A stretch of 64,000 bases of DNA, taken from positions 125,183 to 189,182 of the forward strand of contig JANPWX010019233.1 of assembly GCA_024734555.1 (NCBI GenBank), read 5' to 3'. Origin of the DNA: Trochalopteron elliotii (lineage: Eukaryota > Chordata > Aves > Passeriformes > Leiothrichidae). The notes below the pieces were generated by a model, which saw nothing but the letters and a program-made list of their open reading frames with translations, searched no databases and was not told the DNA's origin. Shown here piece after piece: positions 26,741 through 39,414 of the stretch (positions are counted from its first letter, which is position 1; each line of letters opens with the position of its first letter). The position numbers and the translations under genes were made by a program.

Positions 26741-26840
26741 GTGGAATTATTATCATTATTATCACTGTTATTATTATTGGTATTGGTATTGCTGTTACTA
26801 CTTTTACTACTAGTGCTACTGTTGTTACCATTACTTTAAC
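26741..26840. repeat. Imperfect ATT/ACT trinucleotide tract
   Basis: About 100 bases dominated by TTA/TTG/ACT triplets (ATTATTATCATTATTATCAC..) inside the CpG-island region. The period-3 structure keeps several frames open (poly-Leu or Ile/Thr), so the ORFs here are artefacts of the repeat. Confidence 0.75.
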
Positions 26841-26982
26841 ACGGATATCGGCACCTAACGTTGTGTCCAGTGTTTGAGCTGCAGATCAGCTCTTCTCCAC
26901 GCTGCCCAGAAGAGAGCCGTACGTACAAAGCCGAGGAGAGCAAAGTACCCCCTGCCTCCTCTTGCCCCCCCATACTCATCCC

Positions 26983-27370
26983 NNNNNNNNNNNNNNNNNN
27001 NNNNNNNNNNNNNNNNNNNNNNNNNNNNNNNNNNNNNNNNNNNNNNNNNNNNNNNNNNNNNNNNNNNNNNNNNNNNNNNNNNNNNNNNNNNNNNNNNNNN
27101 NNNNNNNNNNNNNNNNNNNNNNNNNNNNNNNNNNNNNNNNNNNNNNNNNNNNNNNNNNNNNNNNNNNNNNNNNNNNNNNNNNNNNNNNNNNNNNNNNNNN
27201 NNNNNNNNNNNNNNNNNNNNNNNNNNNNNNNNNNNNNNNNNNNNNNNNNNNNNNNNNNNNNNNNNNNNNNNNNNNNNNNNNNNNNNNNNNNNNNNNNNNN
27301 NNNNNNNNNNNNNNNNNNNNNNNNNNNNNNNNNNNNNNNNNNNNNNNNNNNNNNNNNNNNNNNNNNNNNN
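26983..27370. other. Assembly gap, 388 N
   Basis: A run of unknown bases flanked by C-rich sequence on the left and very GC-rich sequence on the right. This is typical of GC-rich promoter sequence lost in short-read assemblies. Confidence 0.99.
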
Positions 27371-30300
27371 GGCCGCGGCAGGTGCGGCGGCGGGGCCGCG
27401 CTCCCGGGGCCGCGGGTTTGTTGGTGCGCCGGGTCTGATGCTGCTGGGATCGCCGTGGAGAGCGACCGGGCTCAGGTCCGCACCGCGGCGTGACTGCGCC
27501 GGGACTTGTCATAGGCATCCCCTAGTGCTTGGGCTGCTGTGGAATGCCGTCCTTGTGACTGATAACCAACAGCTGCTTTACTTGCCCAGGGGCACGGAAG
27601 AAACTGAGAGTTGTACATCATCGCAGCCCCTCTAAGAAACGAGGGCGTGCAGTGATTAATGCGCTGCGTTTGTGCTACATCACAGCTTAGCTGAGGACTG
27701 TGTGCTGAAGATACTACCCTTGTTTGTATTTTGCATATGTATTTAGTGATATGGTTTCCTTAAGAGGGAAGAGATTTTTTTATTTCTATTATAGTTCTAA
27801 AAACAAAATAGCAGCTGTGGCTCGACAAAGACAATCTAAATAAGGAGGATAAAGTAATACTGCGTATTTTTGTGTGGCATTAGTCAGTTTTCATGAATCA
27901 CAGAAAAAATTTGCAGCAGCTTAGATACCGATGTGAAATGACCCATGGGTAGCAGTGAGGAGAAGGGAGGTTCATCATTGTTCTTAGAGTCTACAGCTCT
28001 TTGAGATGCTTTGTGTACATGCATCCTGCACTATGCCCACACAAATGTGAAGTCTTCTACCAGATCAAGTTTGCTGGGTCTGCTCCTCCTGCACTCTCTC
28101 TACTAATACAGCATCCAGCAGACTGTATGCTGGGGACTTGAGCAAAGAGACCAGAGAAATAAGTTCTATGTAAATCACAAGAAATGCCCTTAAATACAAA
28201 GGGATTCGGGAAGAAGAAAGGGAGTGTGGAAGGGAAGAGGACAAAGACAAGGGGTCTTGTGAGGTCCGTGCTCAAATGAGAGTGTCTTCTGGAGTTCAGT
28301 GTATGATCTCAACAGGAGCTGTGGACTGTGTTGTTTTGAGATGGGGATAGATGTTTTCCAGTGGCACACTGTGGGTTTTTTTAATTATGAATATTAACAT
28401 TACTCCCACAGTATTTTGTGGTGAAAGTGGTGTTGAGGGTTGGCCAGAAGCTTTTAGCCAGTTCATCCGACTTGTTGGTAGTTGTTAGAGACACTAATAG
28501 AAGATGGTTTCCCCTGTGTGTAGAAACTATTGTCTTCAGAAGGCTCTTTGAAATCCACTAAAGGTTTCCTGGCTGTTACAGGTCCTGTGACTGGAAGTTA
28601 CCTTTTGGTGATACAGTTCCCTTTTCTTCCAAGCTGACAGACAGGTGACCAAAAAAGGAAACTTGTTTTTCCTCTGAGGCATGAATATAAAAATAGGTAG
28701 AGCACAAGCTGTGGGACTACCTTGGTTATTTTGCAGCTTTCCTTTCTTTTTTAAAAATTTGAGTTGATACATATTTGAGTAGCTTGTACTTCAAAGGAAT
28801 TTTGGGGGTTTTACTTCTATAAGTAATGGCAGCGTGCAGTACAGTGGGACAGGTGCTTTTCAGTCTTATTTAAATACTTCAAAACAACATTCTTACCATC
28901 AAGGCTGCGAAGAAGTGTTTGCATGCCTTGGACAGTCGAGACTAGGAATGTTTTTCAATTCTGGATAACTTTTAATGTGCTTTAAATACAAAGCACAGCC
29001 TTTAACTTCCTTTATTATATGTCCAGTGCATTTCAGAAAAGTTTTATTAAACAGTTTTAGCATACTCTTTTTGTGTGTTTTGAGGTAAGTCAGTTCAGCT
29101 TCTTGCTGTGGAGGTCTTGTTTGCAGAAAGTGAGCAGTGACTCAATTTTGTTTATCCTACCTGTTGAATAGGAGGGGGCCATTTGCTTCTTTACCTGTGG
29201 GAAGGCTCTGACTGCTCTCTGTGCTAGGATTGGAGCTCCATCTCCTCTTGATTCTGCCTTGTACCAGAGCTGGGGAGGAGAGGGAACCTGGTGCCCATTG
29301 TCTGTTGAAGGCTGGTGCTGCAGCCTTCACAGCTGTAAGGGCACAGCTCTGCCACCTCTGCCTGCAGCTGAAGGAGCACCTTGGCTGGTAGGTCACATCA
29401 CACATGACTGCAAGGAAACTTGTCCCACAGCTTGTAATGAACAGTTCTTCACCTTCTGTGTGCATGCACCAGTGATTTTAAAAATTTCAGACACAAATTA
29501 TTGGGAAAATTGTCACCTAGTAAATCTCGCTTTCTATATATTAAAAAATTAAATCATGGGAGTATTATCTGACTTCTGTCTCTAAGGTTCATGCTTTGCA
29601 TTAGTAAGGCTGTTCTGTAGAATCACCTATGGTATTCATCAAAACATGGTTAAAGTCTGTGTTGTAAATTGCGGTTTCTTGTTTGGAGACAAATTGTGAT
29701 TAGACATAATACATTCTCTGCTTATTTTTACCAAAAGGGATTTCACTATTGGTTTAATGGAGGTATTTTTGGCAAGACAAATGGGAATGTATTATTCGTA
29801 GATGTGGGTGTAGAAATCCACAGAAATATTTTCTTGGAATAGTAATACTGAGGAAGAAAGCATAAAAGGAGTAGAAGAGTTGAGCAAAGATGTGAGGGAG
29901 AAAAGTGATGCATTTGCCAATATGGAAAGAAAGTACTGAAGGTATTAAAGACTGCATACTTTAAAACTTGTAACTGATTTTATTGCTTTGTTGTCAAGTA
30001 GGTTAACAGAAGGGTATGTCCTAGTAGCTGTTCTATCTTTTTGGCACATGGGATTAATAAGAACATGTGAAAAAGAGTAGTCCAGTCGTGCAAGATGACT
30101 AGCTATACCTGGCAGGATGTTGCAGTACTTGGCGGTAGGGTGCAGAGTTCTTAGAGTTTCCTAGAATGGAATTCACTGTAATAAAGCCAAATACGAGTGC
30201 ACCCACCAGCTCAGCAGAATGCATACTTAATGGTAGATTACAAAGCTTTGTTTTGCTGTTTGAAGATTGTGATTTTGCTGTTTTGAGATATCCCAAATAT

Positions 30301-32726
30301 GCAGTTTGTGTTTTTTATAAAAGGAAAATTACACCATGTTTATTCTTTTACAAAACTGCACAAACGTATCATGTTGTGTGAGTTAAGTCACTGTTCCTTT
30401 TTCACCAGGCTCTCAGCTCATGTAGTTCTGTGATTTCTGAGTTACTTTAGAGCCATGGGTTATGTTGGCATTCAGATATACAGTCAAGTTATTCTTCTTT
30501 AGTTCATCAGTGGAAACTCTTTTCACAAGACTTTGTGCCCTCATGGTGCTAGCTGGTATGTGCTGTGCCCTTCTGCTAGATTGCCACCTTTCATACGGCA
30601 AAATGAAAACTGTACTATGTTTCAGCTACGGTGTATCAGTTTGGCATGTTAATGTCAGTGATCAGGTAAAGGTGTATTTTGTGTTGCTGATCTCAGCAGG
30701 CAATTGCAATGGCTGAGTTGAGGGGGATTTGCTCTGTGGAGGAGGAGAGGTGATTTTGGAAAAGTGAAGGTGAAAGACAGTTAAATGAGGTCTCAATGCA
30801 TAGTAGAAGTGTGACCACGTCACGTCAGGGAAAGTGTCCATCCAGGCAATTACCCAGTGTGTGACAGTGGTGAGTAATGGCCGTCTGGTGAAGCTACTGC
30901 ACTGTGATGGTACTGCTTCCAGCTTGTGTTGCAAGGACTTCCTAAACTAAATTGGGCAGTGTTATTTACCCAAAAATCCTCGACTGACTTCTCTTCTGCA
31001 ACCTACCTAAATTCTTGAAGTCCAAAGCATATAGTACTGAATCAGGTTCAGAGACTTCTGTGTCAGCTTTTTTTTTTTCTTTTTCTCCTTGGAAGAGGGG
31101 TAAAATGTTGTTTGCATTCTACCAGCTACTTCTGATTCTGTGAACCTGTGTCATATAGCCTCTCTCTTAGTCATCCATCACCAGTATGAGGAGTCCTTTG
31201 GGGGTTCAGAGAGTTAAGAGGTGCTGATGTCACAGCTGTGTTCTCACTGGATGTGACTGGATGTGATTTGCAGCTCTTAAACATTTTTTAATGCAGTCTC
31301 ATTTAAATTTGCTTATACAAAGGCAAGAAAAAAGAATGTGGGTGTGCAGCTGCAACAACTCAGTTTTTCAAGCAGCATTTTTTTTCTGGTTGATACACAG
31401 TTAAAATCTGCAGAGACAGTCCTTCAAGTGTGCAGAATAATGAGTGACATACTATTTTCTGAAGCTTGAGTTGGACCAAAGAAAAACTTCTAAGAACTTA
31501 ACAGCTTTGCCTAAGAAAGAAATCTATATGCTGATATGGAAAAGACTCTGTTACTATACCAATTCATGTTTTAAATATAACTTAAACATGACAACAACTT
31601 TGATGATTAAGTGATTATATAAGTACACTCAGGAGTATTTTTGGGTACATCAGTTTACCAAAGCTAAGTACTGGATCTGATTCTTTTCCCCACTGCCTGT
31701 TATATTCTGTACTTTCATATATGCTTATAATCTATCTATAAGACCTTTCCTAATTTAATAATAGGTATCTAATCTTACTGTCCTTCTCTTTGGAGGAGGA
31801 TTATAGGCCCAGTGATTCAAGGTAGTGCCAGAACTCAACTTTACCTCTCTGAAGTGTATTACCATTACATAGAAAATTTTCTGCTTTGAAGTCCTAAGCT
31901 GTAACTGTTTGCTTGGGGATTTGTGTTTTTCTAGAGACTGAGGATATCTGTATGCCACTTCTTATGTCCATATGAGAAGTAGTTTAAATGCTTTTCCCTG
32001 ATTTTTGTTTGGATTTTTCCCTACCATCTTATTCCGGTTCCCTAAGGTTAATGTGGCAAATCCATCACTTTCGTGTGAAAGTTGTTGACTTAAGTGTAGC
32101 TATTTATTTTCTTAAAAGTAGGCTTGTACTCAGATGCATGACTGACCTGAGGCCAAAGCGTTCTCTAAACTAACCCTCACAATGTCCCTGTGAGGCTGGT
32201 GACCACTTTTGTTTTCTTATGTTACAGGTTTGGACCCCAAATAATCTGTGACTCATGCAGTAAGCTAATGGCAGATGGGTGACTAAAATGCAAGTTTCCA
32301 CCACTCTTGATCTCTTATACAATTTATTAAACATTGAATTTCTGAAAGTAGAGCAGTAAAAATGATTCCATTCATTTTGCCTATTTCAGCACATGCCATA
32401 TTTCCTAGTGTGCCCTTGGATGTGCTGTATTTAAGTTGTCCATAATTCACTTGTTTCTGCATGGTTTCCTCCAGCAGAATGTGCTATTTTTTAAACAGTG
32501 AGTGAAAAACAGAATAGACCTCCCCAATTTTTACATAATTTATAAAGATAAAAATAAACTGTGTCAAAAACAAAGGGTAGGAAAGTAGAATTCACTGGAA
32601 ATACCATTTTAGATACACAGACTACAGTTTGTTGTGGCTGCTGGCTTATGTTTCTTTGTTTCAATCAGCAAAATCTGAAGCTACAGTTCTAACTGAGCAA
32701 ACTGAAAATTGCAATGTCTTCTGGTC

Positions 32727-33170
32727 AATTTAGAATTCTTGAAAGCTAACAGGATGATGTTTGGTGTCTAGGAACTGGGAAAGAAAAGTCCCTGCAGTTT
32801 CTGTATTAAGATGCATCTCTGCAACACTACAAAAATCCCTAAGCTTTGTACGTAAACTTTCTGCAAGATCAGATACTTCATCTGCTGCATCAAATGCTCT
32901 GTAAGTGAAACCGGGCGAATGCTGCAGAGCTTTTTCACACAAACTGCATGTGAAATACAAAAGCCTAGGTGTCATTGGAGTAGGGAACCATTTTTCTTGT
33001 ACAAATACCCTCTGGTCTTAGTCTCATCTGTAATGGTGATCTGCCAAACACCTGCACAAGAGGGTAGACATGAAGTTCATGGCTCTTCTGTATGCTGTCA
33101 GCCATGGACATGAGAGTGGTTTTACTTGGCCATAATTTCGTAGTTATTTCCACAGACAAGTTCTGTTCCA
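32727..33170 (-). pseudogene. Protein-like segment, unrecognised, possible retrocopy remnant
   Basis: On the minus strand the frame ending at 32730 reads PRLLYFTCSLCEKALQ, then a hydrophilic helical-looking stretch with DEVSDLAESLRTKLRDF, ending in FQEF and a stop. The open frame extends upstream to about 33018. A second frame (32965-33159) then carries EITTKLWPSKTTLMSMADS and similar protein-like sequence. The two frames can only be joined by a frameshift near 32980-33040. The composition (helix-forming residues, spaced Cys, no low complexity) looks coding-derived. I do not recognise the family. It could be a decayed retrocopy, an exon of an unannotated antisense gene, or chance. Confidence 0.3.
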
Positions 33171-34334
33171 GAGTGGCTATTCACCTCCTTCCCTTGGAAT
33201 GCAATCTTCTCACCATCCTCACCTCATCATCCTTTCTAATCCACAGATAATAGCTTAATTGTTTTGTATATCACCTAAACATATGTAGTCCAACTTTCCC
33301 TACTTGTATATGAGTTTGAAATTTCTTCTGAACTGGAGAGAGGTTTGTGCTCTCCAAGATTTCATTAGACCAGCTGATGAAGATTATTTCTATCTAAAGG
33401 CCTTCTCTTATACTGTAAATATAATACATGCTTTCATTTCTGTCTCTTGATGTGTGATACTAAAGTGGTTCTGTGATTCTGTACTTTGAAAGATTTGGTT
33501 TGAGAAATATGGACCTTTGCCCATAGGTGATTTCCATTTGTTTGTGTATAATGTAGTTTTACGTGTTTTCTACATGCCAAGAAATTCACTAAAAATTATT
33601 AGTTGCTACACAGGAAACTCAGAAAATCTAATGCAATAGAGCTTATCTTTTAAGTTTTGTATCTTTTACCATTCTTATATCTCTGTTTCTTGCTGATTTT
33701 TGCTCTGATTTTCTTCTGAAAGTGCTGAGCATGGGAGAAAACTTGGTGGAGACATGCAGAAAAGAGCATATATGTCTAGATGTCAGTAGAGTTTTTACAG
33801 GGTTTTTTTTTGTAACTCAGCTGAGATTTTTCAGGGTGTTTCAAATATTGTGATTTCCAACAGTTACTAAACTGTAGCAGGGCATCTTACTGTGCACATA
33901 TTCTTTCCAGCTTTTTACATGGGTGGAAAAGTAGGTTCCTTCCAATATGCTGTCTGTTGTCTTAGTGAATAGGTTATTTTGGAATGAGGCAGGAGGAGAA
34001 AATGTGGAAACAAAAAGAAAAGCATACGGGCACCCTGTTTGAAATCGTTCTTACTGGTGAGGTTGAGATTTATTGAACTGGAGACTTCCAAGGCACTTGA
34101 AGCATTGGAATTTGTATTTTTGTTGTAGTTGACTATCTTGAAGGCCTGTAAAGATGTGCATGTCTTGCTTTAGGAGCTTTCCTGACATCACATCCTGTTC
34201 AGTAATTGTTTCTACTTAGGAGCTTTTTAATACTGAGTTCTTGTCCCTTTTCCTTTTCGTGGATTTCTCACTGTCCTTTGGTTTTATACCAGACAAGTGC
34301 CTGTACCAGGAAAGCAGCAGTAACTTTTGTGGTA

Positions 34335-35210
34335 TAGAATCACAGAATGACTAGGTTGGAAGAGACCTTCAAGAACATCGAGTCCAACCCAGCCCTAACA
34401 CCTCAACTAAACCATAGCACTGAGTGCCACATCCAGTCTTTCTGTAAACACATCCAGGTGGTGACTCCACCACCTCCCCAGGCAGACCATTCCAATACTT
34501 TATCACCCTTTCTGTAAAAAACTTTTTCCTGATGTCCAACCTATATTTCCCTTGGTGTAGCCTAAGACTGTGTCCTCTCATTCTGTCAGTTGCTGCCTGG
34601 AGAGAGAGACCAACCCCCACCTGACTGCAACCACCCTTCAGAAAGTTGTAGAGAGTGATAAGGTCACCTCTGAGTCTCCTTTTCTCCAGGCTAAACAACC
34701 CCAGCTCCCTCAGTTGTTCCTCACAGGGTTTGTGTTCCAAGCCCCTCACCAGCCTCGTTGCCTCCTCTGGACGTGCTCAAGTGTCTCAATGTCCTTCCTG
34801 AACTGAGGGCCCAGAACTGGGCACAGCACTCAAGGTGTGGCCTCACCAGTGCCCAGTACAGGGGAAGAATGACCTCCCTGCTCCTGCTGGCCGCACTACT
34901 CCTGATCCAGGCCAGGATGCCTTTGGCCTTCTTGGCCACGTGGGCACACTGCTGGCTCATGTCCAGCTGCTGTCACCAGAACTGCCAGGTCCCTTTCTGC
35001 CTGGGCACTGTCCAGCCACACCGTCCCCAGCCTGTAGCACTGCATGGGGTTATCGTGGCCAAAATGCAGGACTTGGCACTTGGAATTATTAAACTTCATC
35101 TTATTAGACTCTGTCCATCCATCCAACCATTCCAGGTCTCTCTGCAGAGCCCTCCTGCCTTCCAACAGATCAACACATGCTCCCAGCTTGGTGTTGTCTG
35201 CAAATTTAAT
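34335..35210 (-). mobile_element. CR1 LINE, 3' part, antisense, with reverse-transcriptase C-terminal remnants
   Basis: The + strand starts with the inverted CR1 tail (AGAATCACAGAATGACTAGG, then TTGGAAGAGACCTTC). On the minus strand three overlapping frames recover the CR1 ORF2 C-terminus in order: KMKFNNSKCQVLHFGHDNP (34896-35165), [20 protein letters not shown] and [20 protein letters not shown] (34721-34960), then [19 protein letters not shown] and [20 protein letters not shown] (34369-34749). Frameshifts separate them, so the copy is dead. It is 5' truncated, ending near GTCTGCAAATTTAA. This is the longest CR1 in the window. The long + strand frame at 34758-35549 is its shadow. Confidence 0.95.
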
Positions 35211-38200
35211 ACTGTGTTGCGTGGGGAAATATTTGTGTATGTGTTGTTTTCCTCCACCCTTTGCCCAGTCTTTTCCTTAGTGGGAATTATATACTCTGAG
35301 ACTAGACATTGTGGTAATAGGTCAGCACTAGTGCTGGTGGTGTTTGATGGCCCAGATCAGCAGAAGTGTGTCATTCCTTCTGGTTTCTCTTTTATTTTTT
35401 TTTTAAGACTTGTGATCCTTAAAATATGCTTAAAGAGAAGCATTAATTTCTTTGCACTGTATGAAGTAAGCAAACTTTCTTTACAACATTTTCAGATGGT
35501 ACAGGTGTGGGAGTTTTTTAGCCTGTTTGACATGTTTTATTACACTTAGCATTTGACAACACAGAAGTGTAAAATATCTTGGTATTTTTTCTCACTTTTT
35601 GGGTGGTGTCATGTGATGTTTTGAATTGTCTGGTAAAATAAGCCAATTTCTTTCTGGGAAACCAGTACACAGTTGTGTCTCAGGAAAGAGATGTCATATG
35701 TTATCCCCTGGTTGTGCAGTGTGTATGTTTCCAGTTTCTGACCATGTGTAACAATGTGGGCTTGTGTGAGAGCATGGTAGTGGCACAAGTTAAAAGCAGT
35801 GAAGGAATACTTGAGGAGACAGGAGATGTTACAGCCTGTTCAGTGGCTCACTGCTGTCTGCCTGCTAGGGTTTGCTGTCCACGTCTGTTTGCTCAGTTGG
35901 TCTGTAGACATAACCAGGCTTGCAGGTATTCACTGTTTTCACTTGGAAGCTGTGCAAAATAAACCTTTGGGTTTGTTTTTTTTTTTTTTTTTTTAATTTA
36001 AGGTGGTTTAGGCTGGGTTGGCTGATGTGACCAGTATGAGAAGTACTTGTTTGCTTGCTCATGCTGTAGGAGGGGGTGCACGAGCAATCTGGATTGTGTG
36101 GAGTTGTGCTACTCTTGCAAAAGAGCGATATGCAAACAGTGCAGTCATACAGCAGATGGGTAGCAGTGAAATATCTGAGATACTCCAGATATGTCGTGGG
36201 CTGAAGCATCTGAGATACTCCAGCCAAGTCTGTGCGTTGGAAGCTTCTCTCTTACTGATGGGCTGGAAGCACATGCTTAAGTGTGGCTCTGACTAAAAGC
36301 TGTGTTGAATAATGGATTTAAAATCTTGCATAATACTGTTGTTAAAAGCTGACGTGCAAGAAGTTTGGGAATAGTGAGACAGCAGCATTCGTAAATGGCA
36401 TGACAAATAACACATTTGTACAGATAGAGCTCTTTGCTGTGTATGGTGTGAGAGCTTGATTGTTATTGAAAGCATTCTGAAGCAAGCTGCAAAGTAAAAT
36501 ATTGCACCATTCTGTGTACCACAATACAATTGCAAAAGTGGGAGGTGTTCTCATCTGAGGCTGACCATCAGGAAGAGATGCCCAGATCATGAGTTCCTTT
36601 AGGAGACCACAGCACAGGCACAGGTCAAAGGGAAACATGGGAAAATTCAGGTGCATAGGAACTTCCAAACAAATGCGGTTCAACAGTTTGGGTATTTTGT
36701 CCTTCATTTTACTCTGTAAATGCATTTGCAGAGTAAAATTTGTGCTGTATTTGTGACACACAACCTGTATTCGTGCAGCCAAATAATTGCATTCTCTGGG
36801 GCATAACTGGCCATACAATTACTGTACAAGCTTTTGTGGGGTGCTCTCTGAAGGCTTCCACAGAGTGGGAATGAACCAGCCAATAATTTGAATCAGATTA
36901 TCAGTCTGTCTTTCAAAAGCACTAGTAGCTGCTCTACAGGTTAGAAGAGATATACTTTTTCAGCTAGAAAATATTTGAAATAACACATGAAGAGGGAAGG
37001 AAGTATCACAATGGTTACACCTGTTGTAATGGACGATTATATGGTGAGTCTTTAGAATGTGCTGAGTATCTCCTTATTGGCTCAGTTTAATTATTTTTAT
37101 TTTGTAATGGATAAGACAGAAATTCTGCTGTCTCTTTCTCATCCATCCTTGGGGTGATCTGTATTTTCACTTGAGCGGGATAGTTGAAAACCTTCTACAA
37201 TTGCCAAAATGAGGTTTGCAAACAAAGCAGTATGCTTTGTACAACACAAAATATGCTTGAAATATGACACAAGTGTTTCCAATAGCTGCTGTAATGAATG
37301 CTTTTTTTGGTTTTTTTAGTTACTATTTCTTTAGAGGTCTGGCAGTACTTTAGGAGGCCTTGGTGGGAAGAATTGTGGGAAAATTATTTTGTAAAACTAT
37401 TTCAAGTCGTGCATAGCCAATCTGGATTCAGTTGATATAGCTGAGTAGTTGAAAAACTTTTTAACTGTTGATAATACTGTAGTAATTCCCTCAGTGTAAC
37501 AGAAAAATTTCGTAACTGAAAAACTAACCAAGTTTAAGGAGTTGGGGTTTCAAACCATAAAAAAAAAAGCCAAACCTCAATGCTGGATCAGATTTCTTAA
37601 AATGTTTAATTAAGAAGCTAGTCCAGCATTTGTTTAGCTAGATGTAAATACTGTCTTTGAATTAGCTGAAAAGCTCCATCTCTACCCAGCTTTTAATACC
37701 ACATCTAAAACACAGAAATTACTTTCTCTGCTGAGAGATAAGTTGAGTGTAAAAGCACATGAGGTTAAAGCAAACTGTTCCACAGTGCACATAACAGGTT
37801 GAGCAGTTAAGTTTGACAGCACAGGATTAGGTTTGTCAAAGAGAACAGAAAGAAGAATGCTGAAAATTAATTTGTTATAATGAGCAGGTGCAAGAAACAC
37901 TTCTGGAGGACTTGGAATTATTTTTGCAGTCTGGGATAGCTACTCCAGTTAATGTTTCAGTGCCTTCATTGTCCCTGTGCATACATCTGGAGATGCATTG
38001 TCTCCCATGAAAGGGTAATCCAGCCTGTTCAATAGTAACAGCTCTTTTTCCTTGAAACAGTGAAGTATCAGATTTTGCAGCATGTGAGACAAAAGACTCC
38101 TTTGCTACTTCTCAGAATAAGATCACAGTTGTCATGTTTCTCCTCCATCAGCGTGCCTGACACTTCAGAGTATGGCTCAGACTTCCCTTTGTTAATGGAA

Positions 38201-39402
38201 GAGAAAGAGGATCTTTATACTCTTCCATTATCAGTAGTTTTTGTTTTTCCTACACTTATCTGTTTAAGGCACATGACTTATGCCTAAATCCCCATTAAGA
38301 TTTAGTTTCAAAAGTTAGGTTTCAGTTGACTGAAACTTGAGCATCCTTCTCAAAAGATTCCATCTATAAGAAATGTTAATCATAATGAGGGAAAAAAAAA
38401 TTATGCCGGCTTTGTGAATACTCTGTACAACACTGTTGACTGAAAAAGCAGAGAAAACAGACAAATGCAGGTTTGTCTCTTAAACTAGACAAGTGTGGTG
38501 AGTTAGAACTGCTGCTGAGGATGGGCCAGGCAGTGATGGCACTGGTGCATTTTCCTCTTGGTGTGCTTCAGAAGAAAGATGGAAACAATACTAGTAACTG
38601 AAATAAAAGCAGCGCTCACTTCTGTGCGATAGGTACAGAGATCTGGAGCAGTCATGTTGCTTCCAGGCTTTATGTCCAAATCCAGTCGTCTCAGCAGAGA
38701 AAAACCACAAGGTTTGCTGAATAACATGTAGCTGAGTTTCTTACAGAGCCATTCCTGATGCACCTTTACTAACAATTGAATCTTGCTGTGGGTAAATTAG
38801 GGGTTTGTTGGCTCAATGCACCTCACTTATTAGAAGTGTTGACCAAGTTGCATCAGCATGACTGGAAATAAAATAGTGTTTGGTATTTTCATTTAAACAG
38901 CTTTTAGGGTTTCCAGTGTAGAAAGCAGGCTTGTCTTTTTCAGCTTCTTTTCCATAAGGGAAAGTGAGGAGTTTGTTCAGCTTCTGTGTGCAGAAAAGAT
39001 ACGTTTAGACATTCTTTGCATAACTGTGGAGAAGCAGGGTTTGCTAGCCTTCTCATTGTTCATCTGATTTGTTAATCTCATAATACAAGTTAACCGTGAA
39101 AATACTCTGTGGAAAATACCCACTGGAACTACGAAGAAATCTGTGCTGTTCCCACATCACATGCTCTTGAGTTTAATTTTGTTGAAGACACATATGCTAT
39201 TGTTCCATGAGGTTATACCATGGCAAGTGACCAGTAGCAACTGAGTAACAGATACTTTGTAAATAGTTGCAGCTTCAGTGGCTGTACTTGACACACGTGG
39301 CTTTAAATTGCCTTTTGTTGTTGTTTCTTGTTTTGTTTTATGCATTTTGATCTGTATTCTGAAAGCCTGTCTCTTATTCTTTCCCCTGTGTGTGTGTTCC
39401 AG

Positions 39403-39414
39403 TGACTTTATAAC
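39403..39414 (+). other. CEMIP2: CEMIP2 exon 2, 5'UTR portion
   Basis: Twelve bases between the acceptor AG (39401-39402) and the ATG. They include an in-frame TGA at 39403-39405, which fixes 39415 as the first possible start in this exon. Confidence 0.8.

Larger units (their letters stand above)
26480..27640 (+). promoter_or_regulatory. CEMIP2: CpG island, probable CEMIP2 promoter and 5' non-coding exon region
   Basis: CpG-dense, GC-rich sequence at 26490-26720 and again at 27371-27500 (GGCCGCGGCAGG.., CTCCCGGGGCCGCGG) in an otherwise AT-rich window. The two halves flank a run of N. It is the only CpG island between ABHD17B and the first CEMIP2 coding exon, and lies on the correct side for a TATA-less promoter. 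Two donor-like sites are seen: CCG|GTAAGT at 26526/26527 and CAG|GTGCGG at 27381/27382. Either could end a non-coding exon 1 that splices to the acceptor at 39402. The transcription start itself cannot be placed. Confidence 0.65.
27641..39402 (+). other. CEMIP2: CEMIP2 intron 1
   Basis: About 12 kb between the CpG island and the first coding exon. It holds the protein-like minus-strand segment (32727-33170), a long antisense CR1 (34335-35210), a 17-18-base T run near 35978-35995 and a 16-bp exact direct repeat (36173-36188 and 36208-36223). The rest is unannotated AT-rich sequence. It ends in a strong acceptor: a T/GT-rich tract then TTCCAG at 39397-39402. Confidence 0.7.

Noticed and set aside
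26741..26840. Poly-leucine/isoleucine frames
   Set aside because: Produced by the ATT/ACT trinucleotide tract in all phases; no gene context.
26861..27635. Long frames of 158-253 codons crossing the N run
   Set aside because: They are open only because N bases contain no stop codons; the sequence on either side is CpG-island DNA without recognisable protein.
33466..33482. TTCTGTGATTCTGT resembling a CR1 tail
   Set aside because: Too short and without the preceding CR1 3' sequence; may be coincidence.
34758..35549. Longest gap-free open frame in the window (263 codons, + strand)
   Set aside because: Most of it is the antisense of the CR1 element at 34335-35210; the hydrophobic translation is a shadow of the CR1 coding strand.
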